From Prorocentrum cordatum (lineage: Eukaryota; Sar; Dinophyceae; Prorocentrales; Prorocentraceae): a stretch of 64,000 bases of DNA. A program made the translations under genes and the position numbers. The stretch lies in the NCBI GenBank assembly GCA_963575745.1, contig CAUYUJ010000902.1:43868-107867 (forward strand), given 5' to 3'. The notes under the pieces are model-generated. The model had not been told where the DNA came from. It saw only the letters and a list, made by a program, of their open reading frames with translations, and did not search any database. This document shows positions 20,013-29,867 of this stretch, piece after piece (within the stretch, counting starts at the first letter, position 1; each line of letters begins with the position of its first letter).

Positions 20013-20570
20013 GGCTCGAACAGAGCCTTCCACCCGTTCCTTATGGCCGACTGCTCGGCTTGGGCTCCCTGTGAACAGCTGGAAACTGCGGGAAGCCGAC
20101 TTGGGCCTGCCTGCGTACGCGAGGCGGGCGCAAGATGTGCACGCTGCCATCCAACATACGAACTCCTTCGAGCATGCCTAAACGAGACTAGAGTGCATGT
20201 CCTGGCCTGACCGTTTTGGGCACGGCCGTTTGAGGCATGCCTGGTGGTGCCTTCACGAGTCGAAGGGTACCCGATGCTGGGCGTCGGGGAAACGCTCGCT
20301 CAAAAATTAGGTTGGGTCGATTATGGCAAGCGGTTCCCCCCGCGAATCGCCAACGGCAACTTCCCGCGACTCTTGGAGCTCTCAGAAACCTTCCGCGAAC
20401 AGACACCCGATACGATTACTGCAAGCCAGATTAACAACACACCTTCGCAACTAAAGTATCAAACGAGATCTAACAACAAGCGTGGCTTCGAATGGCATCA
20501 AAAGACATCTCAAAAAAAACAAGATTCAAAAGCATGGTGGCCCCTAAAACCGAACCACAGAACCAATCAC
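20013..20570. other. No recognised gene
   Basis: Mixed composition. Short frames such as 20244-20699 show no domain motifs. Confidence 0.4.
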
Positions 20571-20574
20571 CAGA

Positions 20575-21225
20575 GAGTCGGCGAAAGAGCCCCCAGACAC
20601 GTAGCGAGTCCGAACGCCCCTGGGCGGGGTGGGCTACCGAGCCACTATCGGCGGTCAGTGGGCGATCGGGGGCCGACGAATCCCCCCCTTACCCCTTAGC
20701 CTGTGCCCCCAAACGTTGCCGCCCTTAGCCTATGTCTGTGTCCCCCTTAGCCTGTACCCCTTAGCCTGTGCCCCCCTTAGCCCTTAGCCTGTCCCCCTTA
20801 GCCCTTAGCCTGTCCCCCCTAGCCCTTAGCCTGTGCCCCCCGTAGCCTGTGTCCCCCCTTAGCCTGTACCCCTTAGCCTGACCCGAGAGATCCGCGTCGT
20901 TTGGCTTTCAAGTCCTACCTCGGGTCTCCGGCGGCCGTTCGGGATCCGGGCGCCCCTGGAGCGTCCTGTGCAAGGCGCAGCCGCCGAGGGCGCCCCGAGG
21001 CTGGAAAGCCGCCGAGGAGCAGCGAAAGCGTCCGGGAGCCTCGACACTCGAAGTCGTTCGACTGACGTTCCCCCGCCTATCCCCCTAACGCTCGCCATCG
21101 CTCGGACGTCCATTCCCCGTGTTTGTTTGTTGGTTTCGTGCGTGGCTTTTTCGCCAAATGATCAAGGATGCTCCTCGATGGTCCTCGCCGAGGAAAACAC
21201 GCACACGCCCGAGCGATACCAAAAA
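20575..21225 (+). repeat. R2 core, TTAGCC minisatellite, R2 extension and R3
   Basis: R2 core at 20575-20700. CCCTTAGCCTGTGCCCC tandem words, about eleven, at 20695-20880. R2 extension at 20880-21060 (ACCCGAGAGATCC, CTCCGGCGGCCGTTCGGG). R3 at 21116-21225. The minisatellite appears to have expanded within the R2 unit between core and extension. Confidence 0.75.
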
Positions 21226-21339
21226 CGTTGACAACAGTCAGGACCCGTTCTCCTCGGAACCCCCCTGCCCTGCATGAAGCCTACGTCTTCCTTTTCGCCA
21301 TAGCGCCCGTTGCCGCCCCCACCCCCCCACCCCCGGGAC

Positions 21340-21560
21340 AGCCCCGAATCGACTCAATGAGTCGGATCGGCGATCAAAAGGAATCGGATCGGCGGAAACT
21401 CAGCAGCCGAGTGGGGAGAGATGTCGACTCGGCGGAAATCGGAAAGCCAGCCAGTCGGGCCAGCAAGGAGAATCCGGAATCTGGATCGGAATCCGAAATC
21501 GAATCGAATCGGTATCGGAGGCCTCCGAAATCGAATCGAATCGAATCGGAGGAATCGAAG
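21340..21560 (+). repeat. GAATCGGA minisatellite
   Basis: Repeated GAATCGAATCGG and ATCGGCGGAAA words with short, irregular units. The frames over it are Asp/Ser/Arg-rich. Confidence 0.75.
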
Positions 21561-22282
21561 TGAGCCCTGCCCACCTCACGCTGCACCTGCAGAAAGCCAA
21601 CGTAGAGCATCTGGGCGCCACTTGCTGGATACACACGCGGAGGCCTGGCCTACACGGTCACAGAACGGCCGAGCGCTGGAAAGACATCCGCACACGTGTG
21701 CATCCAGCTCTCGCCAAGGCTGGCCACGCCATGTGCATCCAGCTTCCTGGTACGTGAGGCGTCGAAGATCCAGATAGCGAAGCAGACCTGGGCGCCCGAA
21801 AGCTTCTGGGAGACGCTTGCAGGTAGGCTTCAAAGGACGCCCAGGGAGCTTGCAAGCTTGAGATGGGAGCTGCGAAGGAGCTCAGGAAGAGCTGCGAAGG
21901 AGCTGCGCACAGGCTTGCGGCACGCGCATTGGGAACGACTAGGAAACACACGCTTCCAGGACACGCTGCGAGGCCCGGCATGCCGCCGCGATGTTGGTTG
22001 ACCGGCGCTGGAACGAGCTCCGCGGCTACCCTGGCGGCCAGCTTCTAATATATAAGCCTATTGGACCTTCAAGGAGCAATCGGGGAATCATTCGCGTCTG
22101 CGCCCGTTGCCGCCATCCCCCCCTAACGTTACTCCTGCAGAAAGCCCACGTGGACCGACGGCCAACGGTCGGCGAGCGCGCGGCGAGGTCGACTGGCGGC
22201 AACCGGCGCACCTGCCGGCGAGGACCCGCTCGGGCTCCGGGCGCCGCAGCACGGCGGCGTGCCCCTGGGCTCGGCTCGGCTA
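21561..22282. other. No recognised gene
   Basis: Contains a short local duplication (CATGTGCATCCAGC twice, 21695-21745) and GGAGCTGCGAAGGAGCT words near 21860-21905. Frames lack family motifs. Confidence 0.4.
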
Positions 22283-22422
22283 GGCTCGGTCGACGACGAC
22301 GACGACGACGACGACAAGGACGACGTCGCCGAGGACGACGACGACGACGACGACGAGGACGACGACGACGACCACCACCACCACCACCACGACGACGGCC
22401 GACAGCCGACGACAACGACGAA

Positions 22423-22454
<32 letters not shown>

Positions 22455-22473
22455 CCAGGACGACGACGACCAG

Positions 22474-22529
<56 letters not shown>

Positions 22530-22560
22530 CGACGGCGAACACGACCAAGACCACGACGCT
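22283..22560 (+). repeat. GAC triplet microsatellite
   Basis: (GAC)n with CAC and AGG interruptions, ending in AACACGACCAAGACCACGAC, a motif seen again at 25715-25800. The long frames on both strands are compositional. Confidence 0.95.
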
Positions 22561-22676
22561 CGAAATCGGTTCCGAAGCCCCTCACGGGGTCCTTCCTGGC
22601 CCGTCTTCCGAGGCGCATCCAGCCGTGGCGACCAGAAGCCTCCGGGAGGCCCGAGGAAGAACGAACAAGCACTGGA

Positions 22677-22826
22677 GGGGCCCTGGGACACACAAACAAA
22701 TACACACAAATAAAAAGATTCCCCATATTTGTCAAATTTTGTGGATTGCCGTCTTCCCCATATTTTCCCATATTTTCTGGGGGGTCGAAGCTTAATTGTG
22801 TCTGTGTGTTTTTGTGTCCCTCCTGA
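22677..22826 (+). repeat. Dispersed repeat R1
   Basis: GGGGCCCTGGGACACAC through TTAATTGTGTCTGTGTGT to CCCTCCTGA. Full-length copy. Confidence 0.85.
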
Positions 22827-22873
22827 AGCACGCCAGGGAAGGCCGCCGCCTCGACGGACCATCGTCCGATCAC

Positions 22874-22908
22874 GGGCTCTCAGGGTCCGACACGGACCCT
22901 GAGAGCCC
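22874..22908. repeat. Perfect 16-bp hairpin
   Basis: GGGCTCTCAGGGTCCG, then ACA, then CGGACCCTGAGAGCCC. The stem is perfect. It might be a transcript hairpin or a cruciform; there is no T-run, so no bacterial-type terminator is implied. Confidence 0.7.
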
Positions 22909-23054
22909 TCACGCGGCCGATCGGGACAACCCCAAAACTCTCCGAAAACCTTCGAAGGCAAGGCGGTCCCGACGAGTGCAGGCCCCCCCCCCTTCTTCCT
23001 GCCAAGCCTCCGCCACAACTCCCCGCCACCGCCGCAGCCGTCGCCGTTGCGCGC

Positions 23055-23405
23055 GAAAACCTCCGCCGTCGTCGTCGTCGTCGTCTTTTTCCGTCGTCGT
23101 CGCCGACGCCGCCGCCGCCGCCGTCGCAGCCGTCGTCGTCTCGCGCGAAAGCGTCCGTCTTCGTCCTTCTCCGTCGTCGTCGGCGCCGCCGCCGCCGCCG
23201 TCGTCCTCGTCGTCGTCGCCGTGGCCGGCGCCGTCGTTGTCGACCGTCGTCCATCGATGTGCCCGTCGATCGTCGTTGTCGATCGTCGTCGACTGCCGCC
23301 ACCGCCGCCACCGCCGCCGTCGTCGATCGCCGTAGACCGCCGCCGCCGTCGTCGTGCACGGAGACGGCCGCGCACGTCGGTCGTCGATCGTCGTCGTCGA
23401 TCCCC
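23055..23405 (+). repeat. GTC/CGC triplet microsatellite
   Basis: GTCGTC and GCCGCC triplets with CGAT interruptions. The 505-codon minus frame across 22026-23543 is Arg-rich and compositional. Confidence 0.9.
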
Positions 23406-23575
23406 AGGCATCCAGACGCTCCAACTCGTGTCTGGACCACTTCCCTGGGGTCGGTTCTTCGTCCTCCATTCTTTCTTGTGACGGTCTCGGGGCCCGGCGA
23501 GGGCCCCCAGAGGCCCAAAACGGCCCAAAGCCCGCCGCTCCAACTACTGTTGGAGCGTCGGATCTCTGGGTCATC

Positions 23576-23771
23576 TCGGGCCGGGCGAAAGGGGGGGATA
23601 GCAAAGGGGGGGTTTGAGAATCAGCTCACGGAGCTGATTTTCCTCGCGCCTCCTGGCGCCGGGAGGCGCCCATGTATCGAGGAACGGGCCCAGCGGCGGG
23701 GCCGACACCAGCTGCATGCAGCAGAGTTCGTAACCCCCCCTTTCCCTATCCCCCCCTTTCGTTCGGCCCGA
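23576..23771. mobile_element. MITE family M1, copy 1, with 5-bp target duplication
   Basis: Ends TCGGGCCGGGCGAAAGGG and CCCTTTCGTTCGGCCCGA are about 37-bp inverted repeats that include GATAGCAAAGGGG and CCCCTTTCCCTATC. The 196-bp element is flanked by TCATC at 23571-23575 and 23772-23776. The core holds AATCAGCTCACGGAGCTGAT and CATGTATCGAGGAACGGGCC. It has no coding capacity, so it would be moved by a transposase elsewhere. Confidence 0.85.
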
Positions 23772-23964
23772 TCATCGTGAACGTCGTCGTCGTCGTCGCC
23801 GATCGCTGACAGTCGTCGATCGCGGACCGCACCAGCAGCGCAGCGCCTGGTGGGCCGCGGCGGCCGAGGCGAGGCGTGGCGCGGCAGCGCCGGCGGGCGC
23901 GGCACGCGCGGCCCGGCCGCCATGCCGCCCCCGACGGGCAGGCGCCTGGGACCCCTGCGAGGAG
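23772..23964. other. GC-rich spacer
   Basis: GCGGCGG-type sequence after the M1 element. No gene recognised. Confidence 0.4.
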
Positions 23965-24485
<521 letters not shown>

Positions 24486-24768
24486 ACGGCGGCTCTGGTG
24501 TTGATGACGAAGGCATCAGTCACAACCACAAGGCCAATCGGACCCCCTTTGGGGGAGACTCAACGCTTTCATGCCAGCTGCTGGGCGCACCCCGGCAAAG
24601 CAAGGCGGGCGGCCCGGGAGGGCGGACGCAAGCAAGCGATTCGGGCGGACGGACCCGAACGATCAGACAGACGAAACCGGCCACATGTTTAGGGATACCC
24701 CTGCAGACCGCGGACCCGAGTCAGGCCGCGAAGTCAATGTGCAGTCAGGGATAGGGTTTGCATTATGC

Positions 24769-24943
24769 TCAATGATTTATCCAGCCTCGAACTTATCCCT
24801 ATCCCTAAGCTGGGCATCGCCTCATCACGATGCCAATCCTAGGGATTCCCTTATTCTTTGAGGGCGCATCCCTAAGACTGTCGTCGCCTTCTGGCGTGTC
24901 CATCTTAGGTGATCGGGATAAGTTCGAGGCTGGTGAATCATGC
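24769..24943. mobile_element. Foldback element with 27-32 bp arms
   Basis: AATGATTTATCCAGCCTCGA then ACTTATCCC (24771-24799) pairs with GGGATAAGTTCGAGGCTGGT then GAATCAT (24915-24941) around a loop of about 115 bp. This AT-richer island lies in GC-rich DNA. No target duplication was seen. Confidence 0.6.
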
Positions 24944-25123
24944 CCAGCGGTCGGACGCGCGGGTCGGGCGCGCGGACCCAAACAGGCGGGGACGGGCTGG
25001 CGGGCGGGCTCTCCCGGGCAGGCAGAGCTGCGGAAGTCCCAGCGGGGCAGGCGGGGGCGCCCCGCTCGGGCGGCGTCGGGCGAGCGGCGGGCCCGGCGGG
25101 CCCGGCGGGCGGGGCACCTGGGC

Positions 25124-25304
25124 TCACGTCGGGCGGGGTCCCCCTACAGGGGGATGTTCGACCAAAATGCTCCAAAAGAAAGGCAGAAGATACTCAAAAA
25201 ATAGTCCCCAGGCTAGTTTTGGACTATCTTTGGACTAGTTTAGGGGGTATTTTTTATTTGTTTTTCGTCGAAAATCCCCCAGTAGGGGGACAGGCCCGAC
25301 TTAA
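25124..25304. mobile_element. MITE family M2, copy 2, with target duplication
   Basis: Inverted ends GTCGGGCGGGGTCCCCCTAC (25128) and GTAGGGGGACAGGCCCGAC (ending 25300) around an AT-rich core. ACCTGGGC lies at 25116-25123 and again at 25305-25312, which fits an 8-bp duplication if four bases on each side (TCAC, TTAA) belong to the element. Confidence 0.75.
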
Positions 25305-25329
25305 ACCTGGGCGTGTTCCTCACCAAATC

Positions 25330-25500
25330 GTGAAGCACCTCGGGCGAGAGCGCGAGTGCTGGGTAAACGGAAGTCCTGGGCGAGAGCCACAACTCTGAGT
25401 GGCGAGGGCGCCAGTCCTGAATAGACTGCGCTGAGCTCCAAGGCGACAGCACGACCCCTGAACGGCAAGAGAGCGACTCTGAAACGAATGCTGGTGATAT
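25330..25500 (+). repeat. Short degenerate tandem repeat
   Basis: GGCGAGAGCG, GGCGAGAGCC, GGCGAGGGCG and similar words separated by 20-30 bp (GCACGACCCCTGAA, CCACAACTCTGA). After it, 25500-25700 holds nothing recognised. Confidence 0.45.
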
Positions 25501-25965
25501 ATCAAGCAAGCTGTGGAAAGCAGAGAAGTCTAAGACGGGAGCCGCTGATGCTGTGTAGCCGGGAGCCCAGGGGCACAGCTTGAGCTCACGACTGTCCCTG
25601 ACCAAAGCCGAAGGTGCAGAAGGCGAGGGGCGCACCTCAATGAAGAACACTGCGCATACATGAAACGAAAGCTGGACGGCAATTGAAAGGCGACGTCCAT
25701 GACCGCGACCGGGACGACCACGACCAAGACCACGAAGAAGACCACGACCAAGACCACGACGACGACGGTGAACACGACCACGTGTAAGACCACGACGCTT
25801 CCGGGGCCCACCCTGACATGTTTTCCGAGGAGCCTCCAGGAGGCCAACGAAGGACGAAGAAAACCGCCAGGGAGGAAGCCGGAGTCTGGACGGACCGTCC
25901 TCCGAACACGGACCCTCAGGACCGACAGGGACCCTCGCCACTCCTGTCTTCCGGACCATACTAGT

Positions 25966-26100
25966 GGGCCCTGGGGCACACAAATAAACAGACACAAAAA
26001 AACAGGATTCCGCGTATCTTCCCACATTCTCTGGGTGTTCGTCTTTCCCCCCCACTTCCCATATTTTCCTATATTTTCCTGGGAGGCGACGATTCTCGGC
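25966..26100 (+). repeat. Dispersed repeat R1, 3'-truncated variant
   Basis: GGGCCCTGGGGCACACAAAT through CCCATATTTTCCTATATT to GGAGGCGACGATT. It lacks the TGTGTCTGTGTGTTT end. A degenerate ACGACCAAGACCACGA run precedes it at 25700-25800. Confidence 0.75.
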
Positions 26101-26325
26101 GGCGGACAAACCTCCCTTCAGCAAACCGCCCTTTAATGAAAACGGCCCGGGAACGAAACCGACGGCCCTGGACCCGCAGAAACGGCGGCCGCGACGCCCC
26201 CTCGCGAACCGAGAACGGCCAATTCCTTGATCGACGCGTCAGGGTAGGAGGTCTGTCCAGCCCCGAGATGATTCATCGTCCCCCTTCAGGGTCGGCGGCA
26301 TCGGCCGTAAGGCCTTCGCAATAGC
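26101..26325. other. Spacer between R1 copies, no gene
   Basis: Contains GGCGGCATCGGCCGTAAGG-like sequence near 26290, similar to 31510-31535 (GACGGCAACGGCCGTAAGG). No coding features. Confidence 0.4.
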
Positions 26326-26505
26326 AGGATCCCCCATATCTCCCCACACTCTCTGGGTGTTCGGCTTCCCCCCCACTTCCCATATTTTCACATCTTTTCC
26401 TGGCAGGCCCCGAGATTCCTCGTTCCTATATTTTCCAAATATTTTCCCATATTTTCCTGGCAGGCCCCGACGATTCCTCGCACCTGCGTGTGTGCTTTTT
26501 GTTGC
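26326..26505 (+). repeat. Dispersed repeat R1, 5'-truncated with internal duplication
   Basis: Begins inside R1 (CCCCATATCTCCCCACA) and repeats the CCTGGCAGGCCCCGA ... ATATTTTC segment twice before GTGTGTGCTTTTTG. Confidence 0.65.
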
Positions 26506-26689
26506 CCCTCCCGACCTGCCTCGGGCCTCGGGCGGCCGTGCGGCACCGACGTCTCTGGCCGCCCCCCCCGCCGGAGCGCCCGCGACGAGGCGCAGCGGCT
26601 GGCCACCACGCCGGGGCCCCGAAGCCATCGGAGAACCTCCGAGGGAGGATCCGTCCCCAGAAAAAAAACACCTCTGAAGCAGGGCTCCT

Positions 26690-26863
26690 CGCCGTGGACC
26701 TCTCGCGCTCCTCGCCGTGGGCTCTCCGCCGTGGACCCCCCTCCGTCCCTGGGGCGCCTCCGACGGGGCCAGGAAGCCCGCACAGGCCCTCGGAAGACCG
26801 TGCTCGTGCCGTGCTGTCCCTCGCCTGTCGCAGCGGCAACGGCAGCGACGACGGCGATAATGG
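26690..26863 (+). repeat. Second copy of the 17.2 kb segment
   Basis: Near-identical to 17165-17350 through GACGACGGCGATAAT. At that point the 144-bp foldback interrupts, and R1 resumes at 27015. The flanking 26506-26689 is GC-rich with no recognised gene. Confidence 0.8.
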
Positions 26864-27007
26864 CAGGGCTCGAGTTAAACAATGTTTTCCGTTTTCGTTT
26901 TGTTTTCGTCACCCCTAGTTCTGTCCTCGTTCCACATCTGCTGCCAAACGAAGCCAAAACGAAAACGGTCCACGAAATTGCCAAAACACGGTTTAGCTCG
27001 AGCCCTG
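26864..27007. mobile_element. Foldback family M3, copy 1 (filled site)
   Basis: Ends CAGGGCTCGAGTTAAAC and GTTTAGCTCGAGCCCTG with T-rich and A-rich subterminal parts (TTTTCGTTTTGTTTTCG; CCAAAACGAAAACGG). 144 bp. The duplicate locus at 17345-17355 lacks it. A related copy lies at 27500-27643. Confidence 0.7.
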
Positions 27008-27014
27008 CTCTGAA

Positions 27015-27124
27015 GGGGCCCTGGGACACACAAAGAAATGCACACAAAACTAAGAGGATTCCCCATATTTTCCCACATTTTCTGGGTTGCTGTCTTCCCC
27101 CCCATTTCCCATATTTTTCCCACA
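27015..27124 (+). repeat. Dispersed repeat R1, 3'-truncated
   Basis: GGGGCCCTGGGACACAC through CCCATTTCCCATATTTTTCC, then ends just before the left target duplication of the M1 element at 27139. Confidence 0.8.
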
Positions 27125-27138
27125 CCGGGCCCCGAAGT

Positions 27139-27325
27139 TCGGGTCGGGCGAAAGGGGGGGATAGCAAAGGGGGGGGGGGGGAGAATCAGCTCACGCAGCT
27201 GATTTTCCCGGCGCCGGATGGAGCCATGTATCGAGGAATGGGCCCTTCGGTGAGGCCGAAACCAACTGCATGCAGCAAATTTCGGACCCCCCCCTTTTTG
27301 AATCCCCCCCTATCGTCCGGCCCGA
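27139..27325. mobile_element. MITE family M1, copy 2, with 5-bp target duplication
   Basis: Ends TCGGGTCGGGCGAAAGGGG and TATCGTCCGGCCCGA. 187 bp, flanked by GAAGT at 27134-27138 and 27326-27330. The core matches copy 1 (AATCAGCTCACGCAGCTGAT, CATGTATCGAGGAATGGGCC). Confidence 0.85.
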
Positions 27326-27377
27326 GAAGTCATCGGATAACCCGAGGGAAGATCCGCCCCAAAACCCAACCTCCGAA

Positions 27378-27500
27378 GGGGCCCTGGGACACATAAATTA
27401 ATGCACACACGAAACTAAGAGGATTCCCCACATATTTTCCCATACTTTCTGGGTTGCTGTCTACCCCCCCACTTCCCATGGTTTCCCAAATTGTCCTAGG
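27378..27500 (+). repeat. Dispersed repeat R1, 3'-truncated
   Basis: GGGGCCCTGGGACACAT through CCCATGGTTTCCCAAATTG. Here M3 copy 2 begins where the R1 3' end would be. Confidence 0.8.
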
Positions 27501-27643
27501 GATCGAACCTAAACGGTGTTTTGCGTTTTCGTTTTGTTGTCGTTCTCCCTCGCTTCTGCCTCGAATCTGCCTTAACCGCAAAACGAGGTCGAAACGAACG
27601 GCCCACGAAATCGCCAAAAACACCGTTCAGCTCCAGCCCTGAG
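27500..27643. mobile_element. Foldback family M3, copy 2
   Basis: TCGAACCTAAACGGTGTTTT and GTTTTCGTTTTGTTG on the left; CGCCAAAAACACCGTTCAGC on the right. Same size and layout as 26864-27007 with diverged outer ends. Confidence 0.65.
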
Positions 27644-27689
27644 CCGAAGACCTCCGGAGGAAGAGCAGTCCCAAAACCCAACCTCCTCG

Positions 27690-27870
27690 GCCGCTCCCGC
27701 CGTCGCCGCGGCCGTCGCCGTCGCGCACAGGCGCCTCCGCCGCCGTGGTCGTCGTCGTCGTCGCCGTCGTCATCGTCGTCGTCATCATCGTCGATGGGCG
27801 TCGCCAACGTCGTCGATGAACGCCGTCGCTGCCGCCCCCGCCGCCATCGTCGTCGACGACCGACGCCGTC
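27690..27870 (+). repeat. GTC/CGC triplet microsatellite
   Basis: GTCGTCGTC and CGCCGCC triplets. Arg/Asp-rich frames on both strands are compositional. Confidence 0.9.
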
Positions 27871-27889
27871 GCCCCACACCGTTTCAGCG

Positions 27890-28050
27890 GCGCGCAGAGG
27901 GGGGCAGGGGGAGGGGGGAAGGCTTCTTAGAAGGAGGCTGCTTCTTAGAAAGCGCTGGCCTCACATGTAGAGAGAAGGCCCGCGCCTTCTAAGAAGCAGG
28001 GGTGCTTCTAAGAAGCCTTCCCCCCTCACCCCACCACCCTCTGCGCGCGG
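27890..28050. mobile_element. TTCTYAGAAG-rich foldback (family R4)
   Basis: GCGCAGAGGGGGGCAGGGGG, then GGAAGGCTTCTTAGAAGG, pairs with CTTCTAAGAAGCCTTCCCCC, then CCACCCTCTGCGCGC. Best-preserved member of R4. Confidence 0.65.
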
Positions 28051-28164
28051 CCGACCGCCCTCCGGCTGCAACGCCCACGCCCCTCCGCAGGCAGGGTCCG
28101 CGGCCGAGCGGCCGAGGGGGCGCTCGCGCGGGCGCGCGCGCGGGGGGGCGCGAGACCCGCAGCG

Positions 28165-28395
28165 GCCGCTGGCCGCTGTCGTGGCCGCTGTCGTCGCCGC
28201 CGTGGTCGTCGTCGTTGTCGTCGTCGCCGTCGCCCTCGTCGTCGCAGCTGCCGCCGCCGCCACTGCCATTGTCGTCGCCGTCGCCGCCGCCGTCGTCGCC
28301 GTCGCCGTCGCCGTTGCCGTCGCCGAGGCCATCGCTGTCGCTTTCGCCGTCGTCGTCCTCCACGTTCTGATCGTCCGTCCTCGTTCTCGTCGTCT

Positions 28396-28428
<33 letters not shown>

Positions 28429-28560
28429 TCGTCGTCCTCCTCCTTCTCGTCGTCGTCCTCGTCCTCGTAGTCCTCGTCCTCGTCCTCGTCATCGTTCTCG
28501 TCCTCCTCCTCGTCCCCGTCCTCGTCCTCATCCGCCTCCCTCGTGATCCTTGTCTCGTCC
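28165..28560 (+). repeat. GTC/CTCGTC microsatellite
   Basis: GTCGTCGCC triplets grading into CTCGTCCTCGTC hexamers. Poly-Val/Ala and Asp/Glu frames are compositional. Confidence 0.9.
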
Positions 28561-28929
28561 CCGCGCGGCACAATATAGCAGATTCCAAAGGACCTGCTCC
28601 AACCGGTCTTAGCTAGGCCAGGACGCTTGTCCGCACTAGTGGTCCCTCGCTCATTCGCGCCTCCTCCTCCCTAACATCTTCGAGTCGTGGAAGTCAGGGC
28701 GGGAAGATGTGCGCCATTTCCGGCCTCCCCCTTACCTGGCCCCAGGATCGTCAAAGAACGACTCAGGATGGAAACTAGATCCCCGTTACGGGGTCCAAAA
28801 TTGATGTAAAGCCATTCGGCGTTGGAACATTCGGATGTCTGGGTCGTCATCATCATCTGACCCATTCGACTCCGACTCCTCCGACTCGGATGTCCTCCGA
28901 CTCGGCACCCCTCCTCCTCCTTCTCCTCC
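28561..28929. other. No recognised gene
   Basis: Ordinary sequence that reads NAEWLYINFGPRNGDLVSIL in one minus frame. That might be the tail of the neighbouring LINE or host sequence; I cannot tell. Confidence 0.3.
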
Positions 28930-29171
28930 TCATCCTTCGCCGTGTCCTGCTCCTTCTCCTCCAACTCCTCTCTTTCTTTCTTTCGCAGCGGTTTTGAGCC
29001 CATACATCTCGCTGGTGATACCCAAGGACAGAAAATCAGCTACATGAGAAAATGGCGGATTGCCAAACATCGGCGTCGTTTGCGCGTTGCGTGGGGTATC
29101 TTGGGGCTGCATGCCGGCCGGCACTCTGCCAGCAATATAATCACGAGCAGAATCCCAATGGTAACGCATTG

Positions 29172-29801
29172 CTAAGCATTGACTTCTAAACTGCTCCGGG
29201 CCTTCACTGGATAATACTTGGCACACGCCGCGACGATTGCAATGTAGGAATCAGCGCGCTGGCCTTTGAGAATCCAAGCGTGTGCAAATGCATTTTGTTC
29301 GTTGCGACAGCCCCCATCGCTCCACTCCAGTGGTCTGAGACCTGAGTCGGCCGTAAGTGTGATGCCACTAGAATACCAGAAATCGCCCTCTGTGTCCATT
29401 ACCCAGTTCTCTAAAGAATCAGCTTCTTTGTTAAAAGCCCTCCGTCTCCATATAACTGGATCGCCCGTTGCATCTCTTGGCCCCCAATTCGCGGCGAGGA
29501 GCGCGTCCGCCATGTTCGCCGAGATGTCCGCTGCGAGGCCACGAGTATGTTCTTCATGCTTTGCCCTGCCAGCAAGAATATCTGCCAATATCTGACTATC
29601 CGTAACAATCTGTAGTGTGCGGGCTCGTCCTAGACAGAGGTATGTTGCCATGTATTGCGCAAGCCCTCCAGGCAAATCTCGAAAAAAATGCCAATGTTGT
29701 GTGGCGATGTGTTCCGTCAGTGTCCTCCGTTTCCTCCCGTTCCCTGCGGCGGTCGGCATAGACGCCGGAGGCGAGATAAAAGGCTTTAAGTTCAAACCCA
29801 C
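29172..29801 (-). pseudogene. RNase H domain with permuted motif order
   Basis: A 210-codon frame after the RT. It contains the strand-4 Asp motif IVTDSQILADILAG (Asp68), then the C-terminal type motif RAFNKEADSLENWVMD (Asp128), and only afterwards the strand-1 type motif EWSDGGCRNEQNAFAHAWIL (Asp162). Canonical RNase H order is strand-1 Asp, helix-A Glu, strand-4 Asp, C-terminal Asp. The helix-A segment seems to follow in another frame (CLAMRYHWDSARDYI), with Gln in the region where Glu is expected. Either the domain is circularly permuted or two partial RNase H domains lie in tandem. The frame change near 29220 breaks it. Confidence 0.6.
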
Positions 29802-29867
29802 ATAATTCCCGATTGCCTGGAAAAGCGAAATCTGTCTCTGATGCCAACACCGCGAATCCTGGATGAA

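Noticed and set aside
22874-22908. Hairpin read as a transcription terminator
   Set aside because: No T-run follows, and intrinsic terminators are not expected in this kind of genome.
22026-23543. 505-codon Arg/Ser-rich minus frame
   Set aside because: It runs through two triplet microsatellites and an R1 copy. Composition alone keeps it open.
25576-25590. Second spliced-leader-like match (CTTGAGCTCAC)
   Set aside because: Only the first 11 bases resemble the copy at 9194; the rest does not match the leader, and there is no gene beside it.
25240-26124. 294-codon minus frame over 25.2-26.1 kb
   Set aside because: Assembled from R1, a degenerate GAC run, a short tandem repeat and an M2 end.
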